Source of the DNA: CAYTMY01 sp964618075
Lineage (GTDB): Bacteria; Bacillota; Clostridia; Eubacteriales; Anaerofustaceae
DNA: 64,000 nt
NCBI GenBank assembly: GCA_964618075.1
Contig: CAZTZO010000001.1
Span: forward strand, 62,001 to 126,000
Direction of reading: 5' to 3'
Shown: positions 8,440 through 17,980 of the stretch, piece by piece
Position numbering within the stretch: the stretch's first letter is position 1
Layout of the letters: the number at the start of each line of letters is the position of its first letter
Notes under the pieces: generated by a model
What the model saw: only the letters and a program-made list of their open reading frames with translations
Told to the model about the DNA's origin: nothing
Databases searched by the model: none
Position numbers and translations under genes: made by a program

Positions 8440-11400
8440 ATGCTTGCAAAATACAGCGTAAAAAAACCTTTCACGGTATTCGTTTGCGTGATAATTATTA
8501 TAATACTCGGAGTTGTATCCTTTATTAATATGACTCCCGACCTTCTTCCTGATATGGATTTCCCATATGTGATTATCGTAACGTCATACGTCGGGGCGAG
8601 TCCCGAACAGGTCGAAACCGTTGTCACAAAACCTCTTGAACAATCAATGGCAACCTTGGATAATATAAAGAGTATAAACAGTGTATCGTCTGATAATTCT
8701 TCCACCGTTATGCTCGAATTTAACGATAACGTCAATATGGATTCGATAACAATAGATATTCGTGAAAATATTGACAGCATTGCAGGATATTGGGGCGATG
8801 AGATCGGTACGCCTTATATCCTTAAAATAAATCCGAATATGCTCCCGACAACCGTAGCGGCAGTGAATGTGGAAGGTATGGACAAAATTCAGCTTTCTGA
8901 ATTTACACAAAATACTCTTTTGGGAAATCTTGAGGGAACAGAGGGTGTTGCGAGAATAACAACAAGCGGTATGCTTGATTCTCAAATCGGAGTTTTTATC
9001 AGCTCGGAAAAAATAAATGCCACGAATCAGAAAATAAATGACGCTATAAACTCGCAGCTTGATAATGCAAGATATCAGCTTCAAAGCGGAAAAAACCAGC
9101 TTTACGCTGCCGGAGAACAGCTGAGTACACAAAATGATGAGCTGTCTTCCAAAAGAGCGCAGCTTGAATCAAATTTAAACGATTTAACAAATCTGAGTGA
9201 TACCCTAAATGATCTGGAAACACAAAAGTCACAGCTGGAAAGTACAATACCACCTGCAAATTTATCATCAAACGCCGCATACCAACAGATAATCGCTACA
9301 ATTTCTTCATTGGAAGCCACTCTTACACAGATGGGCTTAACAAGAGCAGAAATTCCTAATACCATAGCGCAGATGCAAGACGGTATTAACCAAATAGATA
9401 ACGCATCTGCTCAGATAAATGCGGGTATAAACCAAATAGAAACGCAGATAAGCTCTGTTAACTCTGCAATGAGTCAGTTAAATAATACGGGCTCTTTTGA
9501 TATGACGCAGATGATATCCAAGGAAATGATAAGCGCGCTGCTTTCGGCACAGAATTTTTCCATGCCCGCTGGCTATGTTACTGAAAACGGAGTCGATTAT
9601 CTCGTAAAGGTCGGAGATAAATTCGAAAGCTTAGACGATATGCTAAACCTGCTTTTATTTGATCCCGGAATAGAAGGAGTAGAGCCGGTATATTTAAAGG
9701 ACGTCTCTGATGTAGTAATGACTGATGATTCATCGGAAATATACGCAAAAATAAACGGCAACGACGGTATTTTGTTATCGTTTACCAAACAATCCAACTA
9801 TGCCACGGCTACAGTTGCAGATAATATAAACGCAAAATTTTCAGAGCTTGAAAATAAATATGAAGGACTGAGCTTTACGTCTCTTATGAACCAGGGCGAC
9901 TACATTCATTTAGTCGTGAATTCGGTTTTGGGTAATCTACTGATAGGCGCAATCCTTGCCATACTTATACTTTACCTGTTCTTAAAGGATATACGCCCGA
10001 CCTTCCTCGTAGCATGCAGTATACCGATAAGCGTAACCTTTGCAATAGTTTTAATGTACTTCTCCGGCGTAACGCTAAATGTAATTTCATTGGCAGGTCT
10101 TGCTGTGGGAGTCGGAATGCTTGTTGATAATTCTATTGTGGTTATAGAAAATATATATCGGCTGCGTGATAACGGAGTAAGTGCCGCTAAAGCCGCCGCA
10201 AGCGGCGCTAAGCAGGTTACCGGCGCTATAACAGCTTCTACTCTGACCACTATATGCGTATTCTTTCCCATAGTATTCGTCGACGGAATAACCAAGCAGC
10301 TTTTTACTGACATGGCGCTTACAATCACTTATTCATTACTTGCAAGCCTGATAGTGGCGCTTACGCTTATACCCGCAATGGCAAGCGGTGTGATGAGAAA
10401 TATTGCATCGAAACCAAAACCGAGATACGAAAAATTCCTTGCAAAATACGAGCAGCTACTTAAGAAGGCAATGAATAAGAAAAAACTTGTTTTGCTCCTT
10501 GCTGTATTTCTTCTTATAGCTTCCGTTGCCCTTTCGTTAGTGAAGGGCTTCTCCTTTATGCCGGAAATGTCAGGCACAGAGCTTATGGTTCAAATGAAAA
10601 TGCCTGAGGGCTCTTTGCTAAGTGAAACGGCTGGTGCGGCAGATACTGCTGCTGAGCGAATAATGAACATAAACGGCGTAGAGACGGTAGGCTGTATGTT
10701 ATCAAACGGAATGGGCAGCATAATGGGATTAAGCCAATCTGCAAGCAATACGACAAACGTCACGATTTATGCAGTTCTGTCAAAGGCGAACAAAAGAACA
10801 ACAAAAAGAATAACAAACGAGATAACACAGGCTTTAAGCGATTTGCCCTGTAAAATCACAATAAGCGGTGGATATTCATCCATGAGCTCTGTTGAATCGC
10901 TCACCTCCTCCGGTATAACTATCAATATATACGGCGACGATCTCGATAAGCTTAAACAAACGGCAAGTGAAATCGGAACAATCCTTAAATCTGTCGAAGG
11001 AACAACGGAGGTTTCAGACGGGCTTGAAGCATCCACACCGGAAATAAGAATAAGCGTAGATAAACAGAAAGCCATGAACTGCGGCTTAACTGTTGCACAG
11101 ATATATGCGTCGATAGCAAAGAGAATAAATACACAAACCACTGCAACCACTATCACGCTCTCGTCAAGCTCTTATGACGTTAACGTTATAGGTCAGGATG
11201 ACAAAACCATAACGCCTGAGGATATACAGAGTTTGGTTATAGATTATACTGACAGCTCCGGAAATGCCAAAAGCGTTCTTTTGAGCGATATCGCTTCGAT
11301 AGAGAGAACGACAGCCTTAAGCTCTATTTCGAGAACACAGCAAAAAAGATACATTTCCGTCAGCGCAAAAGTGGCTGACGGCTATAACGTAACACTTTTG

Positions 11401-12048
11401 ACAAACAGCGCAAAGAACGCCTTAAACGACTACAAGCCATTAGATGGTATCACGTATGAATTTAAGGGAGAAAACGAATCAATAAATAAATCCTTGAACG
11501 ATTTGATGATGATGCTTTTATTGGGAATTGTAATAGTATATCTGATAATGGTGGCTCAGTTCCAATCATTATTGTCTCCTTTTATAGTACTGTATACGAT
11601 ACCTCTTGCCTTTACCGGAGGATTGATTGCACTGCTTTTATGCAACATGACCATAAGCGTTGTTGCGATGATAGGCTTCGTTATGCTTGTCGGAGTAATA
11701 GTCAACAACGGTATCGTGCTTGTGGACTATATAAATCAATTAAGAAAGAGCGGTATTGAAAAACAGGAGGCTATTGTAAAGGCCGCTACGACAAGATTGC
11801 GCCCGGTATTCATGACTGCTTTAACGACAGTGCTGGGGCTTCTTCCCATATCTCTTGGTATAGGAAGCGGAGCCGAGCTTATGCAGCCTGTAGCGGTCGT
11901 ATGCATAGGAGGTCTTGTATATGCGACAGCAATGACATTATTGGTTGTCCCGATAATGTATGACGTATTTCATAAAAAAGAGATACGCAATATAACAGAC
12001 GATGAACTTAATGATGATGATTTAAATGAAAAGCAGGTGTTATTATGA
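8440..12048 (+). CDS. RND-family efflux transporter (AcrB/HAE-like) with coiled-coil insertion
   Basis: 1202 residues from the ATG at 8440, which follows an AGAAAGGA ribosome binding site; an upstream in-frame ATG at 8392 lacks one. The order is RND-typical: a first membrane helix (residues 11-30), an exterior porter domain, a six-helix block beginning near 490, then a second exterior domain and helix block. The helix-4 motif GMLVDNSIVVIEN (558-570) keeps the first proton-relay Asp but has Asn at the second position. Between residues about 195 and 350 the first exterior domain holds a long Q/N/S-rich coiled-coil insertion. No membrane-fusion (HlyD) adaptor gene is adjacent. The substrate is unknown. 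The downstream TetR gene is the likely regulator. Confidence 0.88.
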   Translation: MLAKYSVKKPFTVFVCVIIIIILGVVSFINMTPDLLPDMDFPYVIIVTSYVGASPEQVETVVTKPLEQSMATLDNIKSINSVSSDNSSTVMLEFNDNVNMDSITIDIRENIDSIAGYWGDEIGTPYILKINPNMLPTTVAAVNVEGMDKIQLSEFTQNTLLGNLEGTEGVARITTSGMLDSQIGVFISSEKINATNQKINDAINSQLDNARYQLQSGKNQLYAAGEQLSTQNDELSSKRAQLESNLNDLTNLSDTLNDLETQKSQLESTIPPANLSSNAAYQQIIATISSLEATLTQMGLTRAEIPNTIAQMQDGINQIDNASAQINAGINQIETQISSVNSAMSQLNNTGSFDMTQMISKEMISALLSAQNFSMPAGYVTENGVDYLVKVGDKFESLDDMLNLLLFDPGIEGVEPVYLKDVSDVVMTDDSSEIYAKINGNDGILLSFTKQSNYATATVADNINAKFSELENKYEGLSFTSLMNQGDYIHLVVNSVLGNLLIGAILAILILYLFLKDIRPTFLVACSIPISVTFAIVLMYFSGVTLNVISLAGLAVGVGMLVDNSIVVIENIYRLRDNGVSAAKAAASGAKQVTGAITASTLTTICVFFPIVFVDGITKQLFTDMALTITYSLLASLIVALTLIPAMASGVMRNIASKPKPRYEKFLAKYEQLLKKAMNKKKLVLLLAVFLLIASVALSLVKGFSFMPEMSGTELMVQMKMPEGSLLSETAGAADTAAERIMNINGVETVGCMLSNGMGSIMGLSQSASNTTNVTIYAVLSKANKRTTKRITNEITQALSDLPCKITISGGYSSMSSVESLTSSGITINIYGDDLDKLKQTASEIGTILKSVEGTTEVSDGLEASTPEIRISVDKQKAMNCGLTVAQIYASIAKRINTQTTATTITLSSSSYDVNVIGQDDKTITPEDIQSLVIDYTDSSGNAKSVLLSDIASIERTTALSSISRTQQKRYISVSAKVADGYNVTLLTNSAKNALNDYKPLDGITYEFKGENESINKSLNDLMMMLLLGIVIVYLIMVAQFQSLLSPFIVLYTIPLAFTGGLIALLLCNMTISVVAMIGFVMLVGVIVNNGIVLVDYINQLRKSGIEKQEAIVKAATTRLRPVFMTALTTVLGLLPISLGIGSGAELMQPVAVVCIGGLVYATAMTLLVVPIMYDVFHKKEIRNITDDELNDDDLNEKQVLL

Positions 12049-12356
12049 ATGATGAGACCATGAAAAATGAATACTTTTTTAAGCTTGTAGAGGCTATACG
12101 CTTTGCAAAGATGCAGCACGACAAGCTCGGTGACACCACGGTATACAACAGACACATAATTAAAGTATTACCTGAAATGAATGAGATGCTTGATAAGCTT
12201 TATACTATGGGCATGGATAATACGGAGCTTGCTCCTGCCGCACAAAAATATTTTGAATTTGTACGCAGTGTAAATGACCCACAACATACTGCCGATATGC
12301 GCAAGCTCAGGGGGCACAAGGGCTTTGATGATATATGTAAAAAATATGAGGACTGA
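12045..12356 (+). CDS. Small cytosolic protein of unknown function, coupled to the RND gene
   Basis: 103 residues. Its ATG overlaps the stop of the exporter gene (ATGA), with an AGCAGGTG sequence upstream, so translation is probably coupled. The protein is highly charged and helical, with many Met, Lys and Glu residues and no signal peptide or membrane segment. I do not recognise the family. The coupling suggests a role in the exporter's assembly or regulation, but the sequence shows nothing more specific. Confidence 0.7.
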   Translation: MNDETMKNEYFFKLVEAIRFAKMQHDKLGDTTVYNRHIIKVLPEMNEMLDKLYTMGMDNTELAPAAQKYFEFVRSVNDPQHTADMRKLRGHKGFDDICKKYED

Positions 12357-12409
12357 CGTTTATTAAAATCTTTTTATAATAAACAAATTAGTGCGAGGTT
12401 AGTTTTGTC

Positions 12410-12437
12410 TTGTTTTTTTATTCGGATATGTTATAAT
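12410..12437 (+). promoter_or_regulatory. Promoter of the TetR-family gene
   Basis: TTGTTT (12410-12415) and TATAAT (12432-12437) are 16 bases apart, and a TG one base before the -10 box makes it an extended -10. It lies about 30 bases before the regulator start. Confidence 0.55.
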
Positions 12438-12464
12438 TATTTCAATAGATGAATGAGGCAATTA

Positions 12465-13139
12465 ATGGGACAATATAAAAAGAGCTCCGTAATAAAACAG
12501 AAGATAATACAAACTTCATCAAAACTTTTTTACGAAAAAGGCTTCAAACGCACGACCTCGCGCGATATAGCGGGAGCTTTGGGAATATCATTGGGCTCTT
12601 TGACGTATCATTTCCCTAACAAAACCGACATAGCGAACATAATATGCAACGATTATCTCGAAAACTATTTTTTGAAGATAAAGGAATTGTTCTACGACAA
12701 GTTTGACAATATTCTCGTTCGTGACGAAATACATATTCGCTGCTTTGTCAAAACCTTCGTTCAGGACAATAACTATATGCGTTTTTATCATGAGCTTGCC
12801 AATGAAAACCTACTGAGCGAGCTGCTTGTTGATTCAGACTATAGGCATTTAAAAGAACAAAATGATTATATGCACGGCGATATGCCTGATGATTTAATGC
12901 TTGCCTACGCTTACGCCTTTGTAGCCATAATGATATCAATGATAAAAGCGAAACGAGAAAATAAAATTACGCTTGATCTAAAAGAAACTCTCGACGTTTG
13001 CAACAGATTGCATTTAAATATGCACAAGCTTGACAGCGAACAGACAGAACAAATAATCGCAGAGGCAGCAGAGTACGAAGAGAAGGTTACGATAAAGCTG
13101 CTCAGTCTGACGGATGTATCTTTAACTTATAATAAATAG
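12465..13139 (+). CDS. TetR/AcrR-family transcriptional regulator
   Basis: 224 residues. The N-terminal 50 residues carry the TetR DNA-binding domain: an I-I-Q-T-S-S-K-L-F-Y-E-K-G-F helix, T-T-S-R-D-I-A-G-A-L-G-I-S, then G-S-L-T-Y-H-F-P-N-K-T recognition and exit segments. The remaining helical region would bind an inducer. I preferred the ATG at 12465 because a GAGG sits six bases before it; the ATG at 12453 would overlap that site. Being directly downstream of the RND exporter and in the same direction, it most likely controls the exporter and itself. A strong hairpin terminator follows. Confidence 0.85.
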   Translation: MGQYKKSSVIKQKIIQTSSKLFYEKGFKRTTSRDIAGALGISLGSLTYHFPNKTDIANIICNDYLENYFLKIKELFYDKFDNILVRDEIHIRCFVKTFVQDNNYMRFYHELANENLLSELLVDSDYRHLKEQNDYMHGDMPDDLMLAYAYAFVAIMISMIKAKRENKITLDLKETLDVCNRLHLNMHKLDSEQTEQIIAEAAEYEEKVTIKLLSLTDVSLTYNK

Positions 13140-13154
13140 TAATCATATAAATTA

Positions 13155-13202
13155 ACCATAAACAAGGCTTCTCATTTAAAAATGAGAAGCCTTGTTTATG
13201 GT
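13155..13202. terminator. Strong bidirectional terminator
   Basis: A perfect inverted repeat of 23 bases per arm (13155-13177 and 13180-13202) with A/T-rich ends lies between the convergent TetR and DUF169 genes. Confidence 0.85.
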
Positions 13203-13220
13203 ATTTATTTAAAGTTTCGC

Positions 13221-13997
13221 TCAGTCTTTTCTGGCGTTCGCTTTTTCTATTTCGTCCATCATGTCTTTGGCTACTGTAGGCATAAACTTTTCGTGATTAG
13301 CCTTACCCCAATGATACTGAGGAAGATCCAGCTTATTTTCCTTTTCCATCGTTTCAAGGTTATCAAGAAGCTCAGGAATCTTATCAAACGGGAATGAGAG
13401 GAAAAGCAGTCCTTCGGGGAACAGAGCACGGGCTCTCATACCGTGATGCAGTCCGGATACGAGCATGTTCATCTTACCTGTCAAATACGGATAAACATAC
13501 ATATATTCACAACCGGCAACAGTAGTTCCTTTTGCATCCCAGCCTTCGCCTGTTCTGTAACCGTGTGCACGAAGCAACAGCTCAGCCTGCGTTGCTCTTG
13601 CCGTAATGATGATCAAATCGGGATTGAAGTCAATCTCGTTTATTCTTGCAAACCATACATAAGGAGCTGTGCCCTGCGCAAGTCTGAGCGCATGAGTGTA
13701 TATCCTTCTGTTTGCTCTCGCATCCTCATAAACTCCGATTTTCGGGCCAATCTGTCCGCTCTCATAGATGTTGTCCTCTTTCATCTGACCCAAAAGATAA
13801 GGGCCGACCTTACATCCGTGATCTTCAAATTCCGCATAAAAACCGCCGTTATCCTGACAGTATTTGTTCATTTCGCATATTGCGATTTTTTCTTTTAGTC
13901 TGGGCAATTTTGCAGGTTTCATCAGCGAATACTTTACGCCTACCACAGGATACTCAAGACCGATTCTGTCTAAAATTGAGAAATCATAGTTTATCAT
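13221..13997 (-). CDS. DUF169 family protein
   Basis: About 258 residues. The sequence has the pattern I recall for DUF169: an opening P-V-V-G-V-K-Y segment, a Cys-containing I-A-I-C-E-M-N-K-Y-C stretch, then H-G-C-K-V-G-P-Y-L-L-G. Later come W-F-A-R-I-N (substrate-like strand) and C-E-Y-M-Y-V-Y-P-Y. DUF169 proteins are soluble and of undefined function, often found in anaerobes and methanogens. The ATG at 13997 was preferred to that at 14003 because the AAGGAAG site is better spaced. It has its own promoter (14058-14086) and shares a terminator with the convergent TetR gene. Confidence 0.8.
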   Translation of the reverse strand: MINYDFSILDRIGLEYPVVGVKYSLMKPAKLPRLKEKIAICEMNKYCQDNGGFYAEFEDHGCKVGPYLLGQMKEDNIYESGQIGPKIGVYEDARANRRIYTHALRLAQGTAPYVWFARINEIDFNPDLIIITARATQAELLLRAHGYRTGEGWDAKGTTVAGCEYMYVYPYLTGKMNMLVSGLHHGMRARALFPEGLLFLSFPFDKIPELLDNLETMEKENKLDLPQYHWGKANHEKFMPTVAKDMMDEIEKANARKD

Positions 13998-14057
13998 GTA
14001 CATTCTTCCTTTCTTTGTGCAAAAACTTTAATGTTTTGCAATGAATATTACAATATA

Positions 14058-14086
14058 ATGATACCTTCATTAAAATATAAAGTCAA
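14058..14086 (-). promoter_or_regulatory. Promoter of the DUF169 gene
   Basis: On the minus strand TTGACT (14081-14086) and TATCAT (14058-14063) are 17 bases apart. An A/T-rich leader with a TTGCAAAA...TTTTTGCA inverted repeat lies between it and the gene. Confidence 0.6.
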
Positions 14087-14154
14087 TTATTTTTTAATAT
14101 TATCGAAAATATGTAATTTTGCACAATCAATATATGCACAACGCAACAATAGAG

Positions 14155-15048
14155 TTATCCCAATATCGCGTCTATATACGCCTTTGGTTCAAACACTGCT
14201 ATATCATCTATCCCTTCTCCCGTACCGACATACCATATCGGTACCTTCTTTTCACTTGCCAACGCTATGAGTATGCCGCCCTTTGCCGAGCCGTCTGTTT
14301 TTGTCAACACGATTCCGTCAGGCTCACGAATTTGAGAGAATTCGGATATCTGATTCATTGAATTTAATCCGGTCATGGCATCAAGCACAAGAAGAGAATA
14401 CAGATTCATTTCTTCACGTTTCTTTTCTGCGACTCTGTATATTTTTTCAAGCTCGTCCATAAGATTTTTCTTATTTTGTAATCGTCCTGCCGTATCGCAT
14501 ATCAATACATCAGTTTTTTTAGCTTTTGCAGATGTTATTGCATCAAATAAGACACCGGAGGCGTCCTGACCTGTCATACTTTTAATTATCGGAACATGTA
14601 TTTTTTCCGCCCATATTGAAAGCTGCTCACTTGCAGCAGCCCTGAAGGTATCACAAGCTGCAAGCATTACGCTATTACCTTCATTTTTATAAAGATTGGC
14701 TAACTTTGCTATGGTAGTCGTCTTTCCGACTCCGTTAACTCCCATTACCAAAATCACGGCAGGCTTCTTTATTCCTTCAAAGCAGGCGCATTTTTTAATT
14801 ATGTCATAAGCGCTGTCAGCGACTGCCGCCCTAACAGCCTCTTCGTTGGTTATATTCTTTCGAGACAGTCTTTCCTTTGCGCCGTCTATGATTAATTGAG
14901 CCGTTTTGTAAGGAATATCACTTAAAACAAGAGTCTCTATCAAATCCTCGTAAAGCTCATCATCAATACGACCACTAAACACCTCGACAAAGCGTTGGGA
15001 AAAGCTTTTTTTTGTTTTTAAAAAACCGTTGTTAATATCGTTAGGCAC
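14155..15048 (-). CDS. ftsY: Signal recognition particle receptor FtsY
   Basis: About 297 residues, the NG core without the long acidic N-terminal domain of E. coli FtsY, as is usual in Firmicutes. It is the membrane-associated GTPase that receives SRP-ribosome complexes. The GVNGVGKTTT P-loop, the DTFRAAA motif, DTAGR and the TKTDGSAKGG guanine-specificity segment are all present. I chose a GTG at 15048 placed behind an AAGGGTGAGG site that overlaps the end of smc; an ATG at 15066 would add six residues but has no good site. It is the last gene of the rpmF-to-ftsY operon. Confidence 0.94.
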   Translation of the reverse strand: MPNDINNGFLKTKKSFSQRFVEVFSGRIDDELYEDLIETLVLSDIPYKTAQLIIDGAKERLSRKNITNEEAVRAAVADSAYDIIKKCACFEGIKKPAVILVMGVNGVGKTTTIAKLANLYKNEGNSVMLAACDTFRAAASEQLSIWAEKIHVPIIKSMTGQDASGVLFDAITSAKAKKTDVLICDTAGRLQNKKNLMDELEKIYRVAEKKREEMNLYSLLVLDAMTGLNSMNQISEFSQIREPDGIVLTKTDGSAKGGILIALASEKKVPIWYVGTGEGIDDIAVFEPKAYIDAILG

Positions 15049-17965
15049 TGACCTCACCCTTTTCATTAATATTTATATCCGTAAGCTTAACGGATAGCAT
15101 TTGCGTTATTCCTTCCTTCCCCTTCGAAACTCCGTAAAGAGTATCGGCTATCTCCATAGTAGTTTTTTTGTGTGTGACAATCACAAATTGGTTATCGTTT
15201 ATGACAGTCTGCATGTATTCGCAAAGACGAACTACGTTTGCATCGTCCAAGGCTGCATCTATTTCATCAAGGACGCAAAACGGCGACGGTTTGTTCTTTA
15301 GTATCGCAAATATAAGAGATATTGCTGTCATCGCCTTCTCTCCGCCTGAGAGTGCCGCTATATTTCTAAGCTTTGTGTTGGGTGGTTTTGCCGTTATATC
15401 AACTCCGCTGTTCATTATATCCTCAGGATCTGTCAATACAAGCATAGCTTCTCCGCCGCTGAAGAGTTTTTTGAAAACGCGGTCAAACTCATTTTGGATA
15501 AGCTCAAACTGCTGCATAAACTGTTTTGTCATGGAAACCGACAAATCCCTTATGATTTTGATCAGCTCGTCCTTTGATTCGACCAAATCGGTTTTCTGAG
15601 TACTCATCAATTCATAACGCGCCTGAACTTCCTTATATTCCTCAAGGGCGTCTACGTTGATATTGCCCAAACGGCGTATTTTTTCTTTAAGTGCTGAAAC
15701 CTCGACGATACTCTTTTGTATATCATCTATATTTTGTTTGTATTGGAGCGCCGCAGCATAAGTTACGGAATAATTTTCCATCATATCGCTTTGCAAACGG
15801 CTTATTTCGTATTCGGTAGTTGCAATATCCGTTTTTACTTTTGAAAGATTTTCTATGACGGCGGTTTTCTCGTTATTAAGCGCAAGGATAATATCGTTAA
15901 TGCGGTTATACTGTTTGCTGGAGGCTTCCTTTTCCTTATTCAGCTCGGCAAACTCATCCTCCGACGCTTTCCTTTTTTTTTCATAATTGGAATCAATGTC
16001 AAAGCAGTCGGCAAGCTGTTTTTCCAAAACGCTTATTTCCTGTTTAAAGGCAAGCTTTTGTGCGCTTTTCTTAGTTTTTATATCAAAGAAATATTCTTCT
16101 CTTTCTTTAATACTTTTTATTCTTTCGGTAATTCGAGCAGAATCTTCTCTTATAAGCATTAGCTCGTCTTCACTCGGTGCATCGCTTTTAGCTAGCATAC
16201 TATCATAGACTGTCTGCTTTTCTATAATAAGATTTTCAAGCTTTTTTATTTCTGTTCTTCTTACAATAGAGCCTTCGTTCTCGTTTTTATATTTACCGCC
16301 GGAAACAGCGCCGCCCGGAAACAAAACCTCGCCGTCAAGGGTTACTATCTTTATTTTATATTTTACTGCCTTCGCTATGTTATTTGCGCTGTTTATATCT
16401 TGGCACACGGCTATTCTAGACAATAGGCTGTTAACTATATCGTCGAATTGAGCATCGCAGAATACAAGCTTATCAGCAAAAGAAATAAATCCGGCAACTC
16501 TATCTATTTCCTTTAAATCATCATTGGGACGGTTTGGTTTGATTATATTTTTCGGTAAAAACGTCACTCTTCCCCATTTGTTCGTCTTAAGAAGCTCTAT
16601 ACAATCCGAAGCAATCTTCTCATCTTCCGTTACCATATATGACATTGCGCCGCCCAATGCTTTTGTTATGGCGGTTGCATATTCGGGCTTTGTATCAATT
16701 ATTTCTCCTACAGTTGAATACAACCCATTTTTAAGGGAGGGATGATTCTGCTTTGCTCTAATAAGCTCCTGGACTGCCCGCTGGTATCCTTCAAGAGAAT
16801 TTTCATAACCGTATAAAAGCTTTAGCTTACCTTGGGCAATATTTATATCGTCCAGTAAATTGTGAGCCTTCTGACGAAAAGAGTCATATTCTACAGCCTT
16901 ACTGTTAAGCTTTTCTCTGTTATCCGACAGCTCCTTTTCAAGCTTAGCTCTTTGTATGCTAAGCTCTTTAATAGACTCGTCATACTCGCCGTTCTCCAAA
17001 TCAGAATCCTTTAGGCTTTGATTGTAAGTTTCTATTTTGGATTTTGCCACTTGCGAATTTACTCTTGCGTTTTGGTACTCATTCATTAAAGAATAAATAT
17101 TATCGTTTACTCTTTTTATATTCTCGTCGTACGTTCCGATTTTATTTTGCAGCGTCCTGTAGCTTTTATCGTTTTGTTCTATTTGATTGTCCAATTCGCT
17201 CAGGCTGTTTTCAAACGCTTCCTTGTCCTCATATGCCTTTGAAGCACGCTCGTTTAAGATATCCATCCTATGCACAAAGATACCGAGTTCCATATCTTTA
17301 AGCTGATTACGAAGCTCGACAAACTTTGCTGCTTTTTCGGATTGACGCTTCAATGAAGGCAAACGCCCCTCCAGTTCCGCTAAGATATCTGTTATTCTAT
17401 ATAAATTATTCTGCGCTCGTTCAAGCTTTCTTTCAGCTTCCGTTTTGCGCGTTCTGTATTTTACGATACCCGCCGCTTCTTCTATAAGAAGCTTTCTTTC
17501 CGCAGGAGTATTTATAACTATTGACTCTATCTGTCCCTGTCCTACTATAGAATAGCCTTCTTTTCCAAGCCCTGTATCCATAAACAGTGCCTGTACATCC
17601 TTTAAGCGACATTGACTTTTATTTATAAAGTATTCACTTTCACCGGAACGGAATAACCTGCGCATAACGCAAATCTCTTTATAATCTCCACCGAAAATAC
17701 CGCTCGAATTGTCAAGCGTCATAATAACCTGCGCATAACCCAGAGCTTTCTTCTCGTTTGTGCCGGAAAAAATTATATCCTCCATTTTAGAACCGCGAAG
17801 AGGCTTAACTCTCTGCTCGCCCATAACCCATCTTATGGCGTCGGTGATATTGCTTTTCCCGCTCCCGTTTGGACCCACTATACCCGTAACCTTGCTGTCA
17901 AAGTCGATTTCGGTTTTTTTGCCAAAGGATTTGAACCCATATATTTCAAGCTTTTTAAGTATCAT
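15041..17965 (-). CDS. smc: Chromosome segregation ATPase SMC (short-armed)
   Basis: About 974 residues; most bacterial SMC proteins have about 1180. Residue numbers here count from an in-frame GTG at 17980, and the ATG at 17965 is residue 6. The head halves are complete: Walker A GPNGSGKS (36-43), Q-loop G-Q-G-Q-I-E-S (about 147-153), signature LSGGEK (877-882), Walker B CVLDEIDAALDD (902-913) and a TH switch (936-937). The hinge spans about 415-565 and ends in G-G-A-V-S-G-G. The missing length lies in the coiled-coil arms (about 170-415 and 565-770), each roughly 90-120 residues shorter than in B. subtilis. It acts with ScpA/ScpB to compact and align chromosomes. It sits between rnc and ftsY, the classic Firmicutes order. 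Confidence 0.95.
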   Translation of the reverse strand: MILKKLEIYGFKSFGKKTEIDFDSKVTGIVGPNGSGKSNITDAIRWVMGEQRVKPLRGSKMEDIIFSGTNEKKALGYAQVIMTLDNSSGIFGGDYKEICVMRRLFRSGESEYFINKSQCRLKDVQALFMDTGLGKEGYSIVGQGQIESIVINTPAERKLLIEEAAGIVKYRTRKTEAERKLERAQNNLYRITDILAELEGRLPSLKRQSEKAAKFVELRNQLKDMELGIFVHRMDILNERASKAYEDKEAFENSLSELDNQIEQNDKSYRTLQNKIGTYDENIKRVNDNIYSLMNEYQNARVNSQVAKSKIETYNQSLKDSDLENGEYDESIKELSIQRAKLEKELSDNREKLNSKAVEYDSFRQKAHNLLDDINIAQGKLKLLYGYENSLEGYQRAVQELIRAKQNHPSLKNGLYSTVGEIIDTKPEYATAITKALGGAMSYMVTEDEKIASDCIELLKTNKWGRVTFLPKNIIKPNRPNDDLKEIDRVAGFISFADKLVFCDAQFDDIVNSLLSRIAVCQDINSANNIAKAVKYKIKIVTLDGEVLFPGGAVSGGKYKNENEGSIVRRTEIKKLENLIIEKQTVYDSMLAKSDAPSEDELMLIREDSARITERIKSIKEREEYFFDIKTKKSAQKLAFKQEISVLEKQLADCFDIDSNYEKKRKASEDEFAELNKEKEASSKQYNRINDIILALNNEKTAVIENLSKVKTDIATTEYEISRLQSDMMENYSVTYAAALQYKQNIDDIQKSIVEVSALKEKIRRLGNINVDALEEYKEVQARYELMSTQKTDLVESKDELIKIIRDLSVSMTKQFMQQFELIQNEFDRVFKKLFSGGEAMLVLTDPEDIMNSGVDITAKPPNTKLRNIAALSGGEKAMTAISLIFAILKNKPSPFCVLDEIDAALDDANVVRLCEYMQTVINDNQFVIVTHKKTTMEIADTLYGVSKGKEGITQMLSVKLTDININEKGEVSA

Positions 17966-17980
17966 CTTATCACTTATCAC

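Noticed and set aside
8364..8780. 138-codon minus-strand frame at the start of the RND gene
   Set aside because: It is antisense to the first membrane helix and porter region of a clearly coding RND transporter; it is rich in I, S and T as shadow frames of such genes are.
15041..17965. SMC as a broken or truncated gene
   Set aside because: Both ATPase half-sites, the hinge and the C-terminal motifs are complete in one frame. Length is lost from the arms, not the ends.
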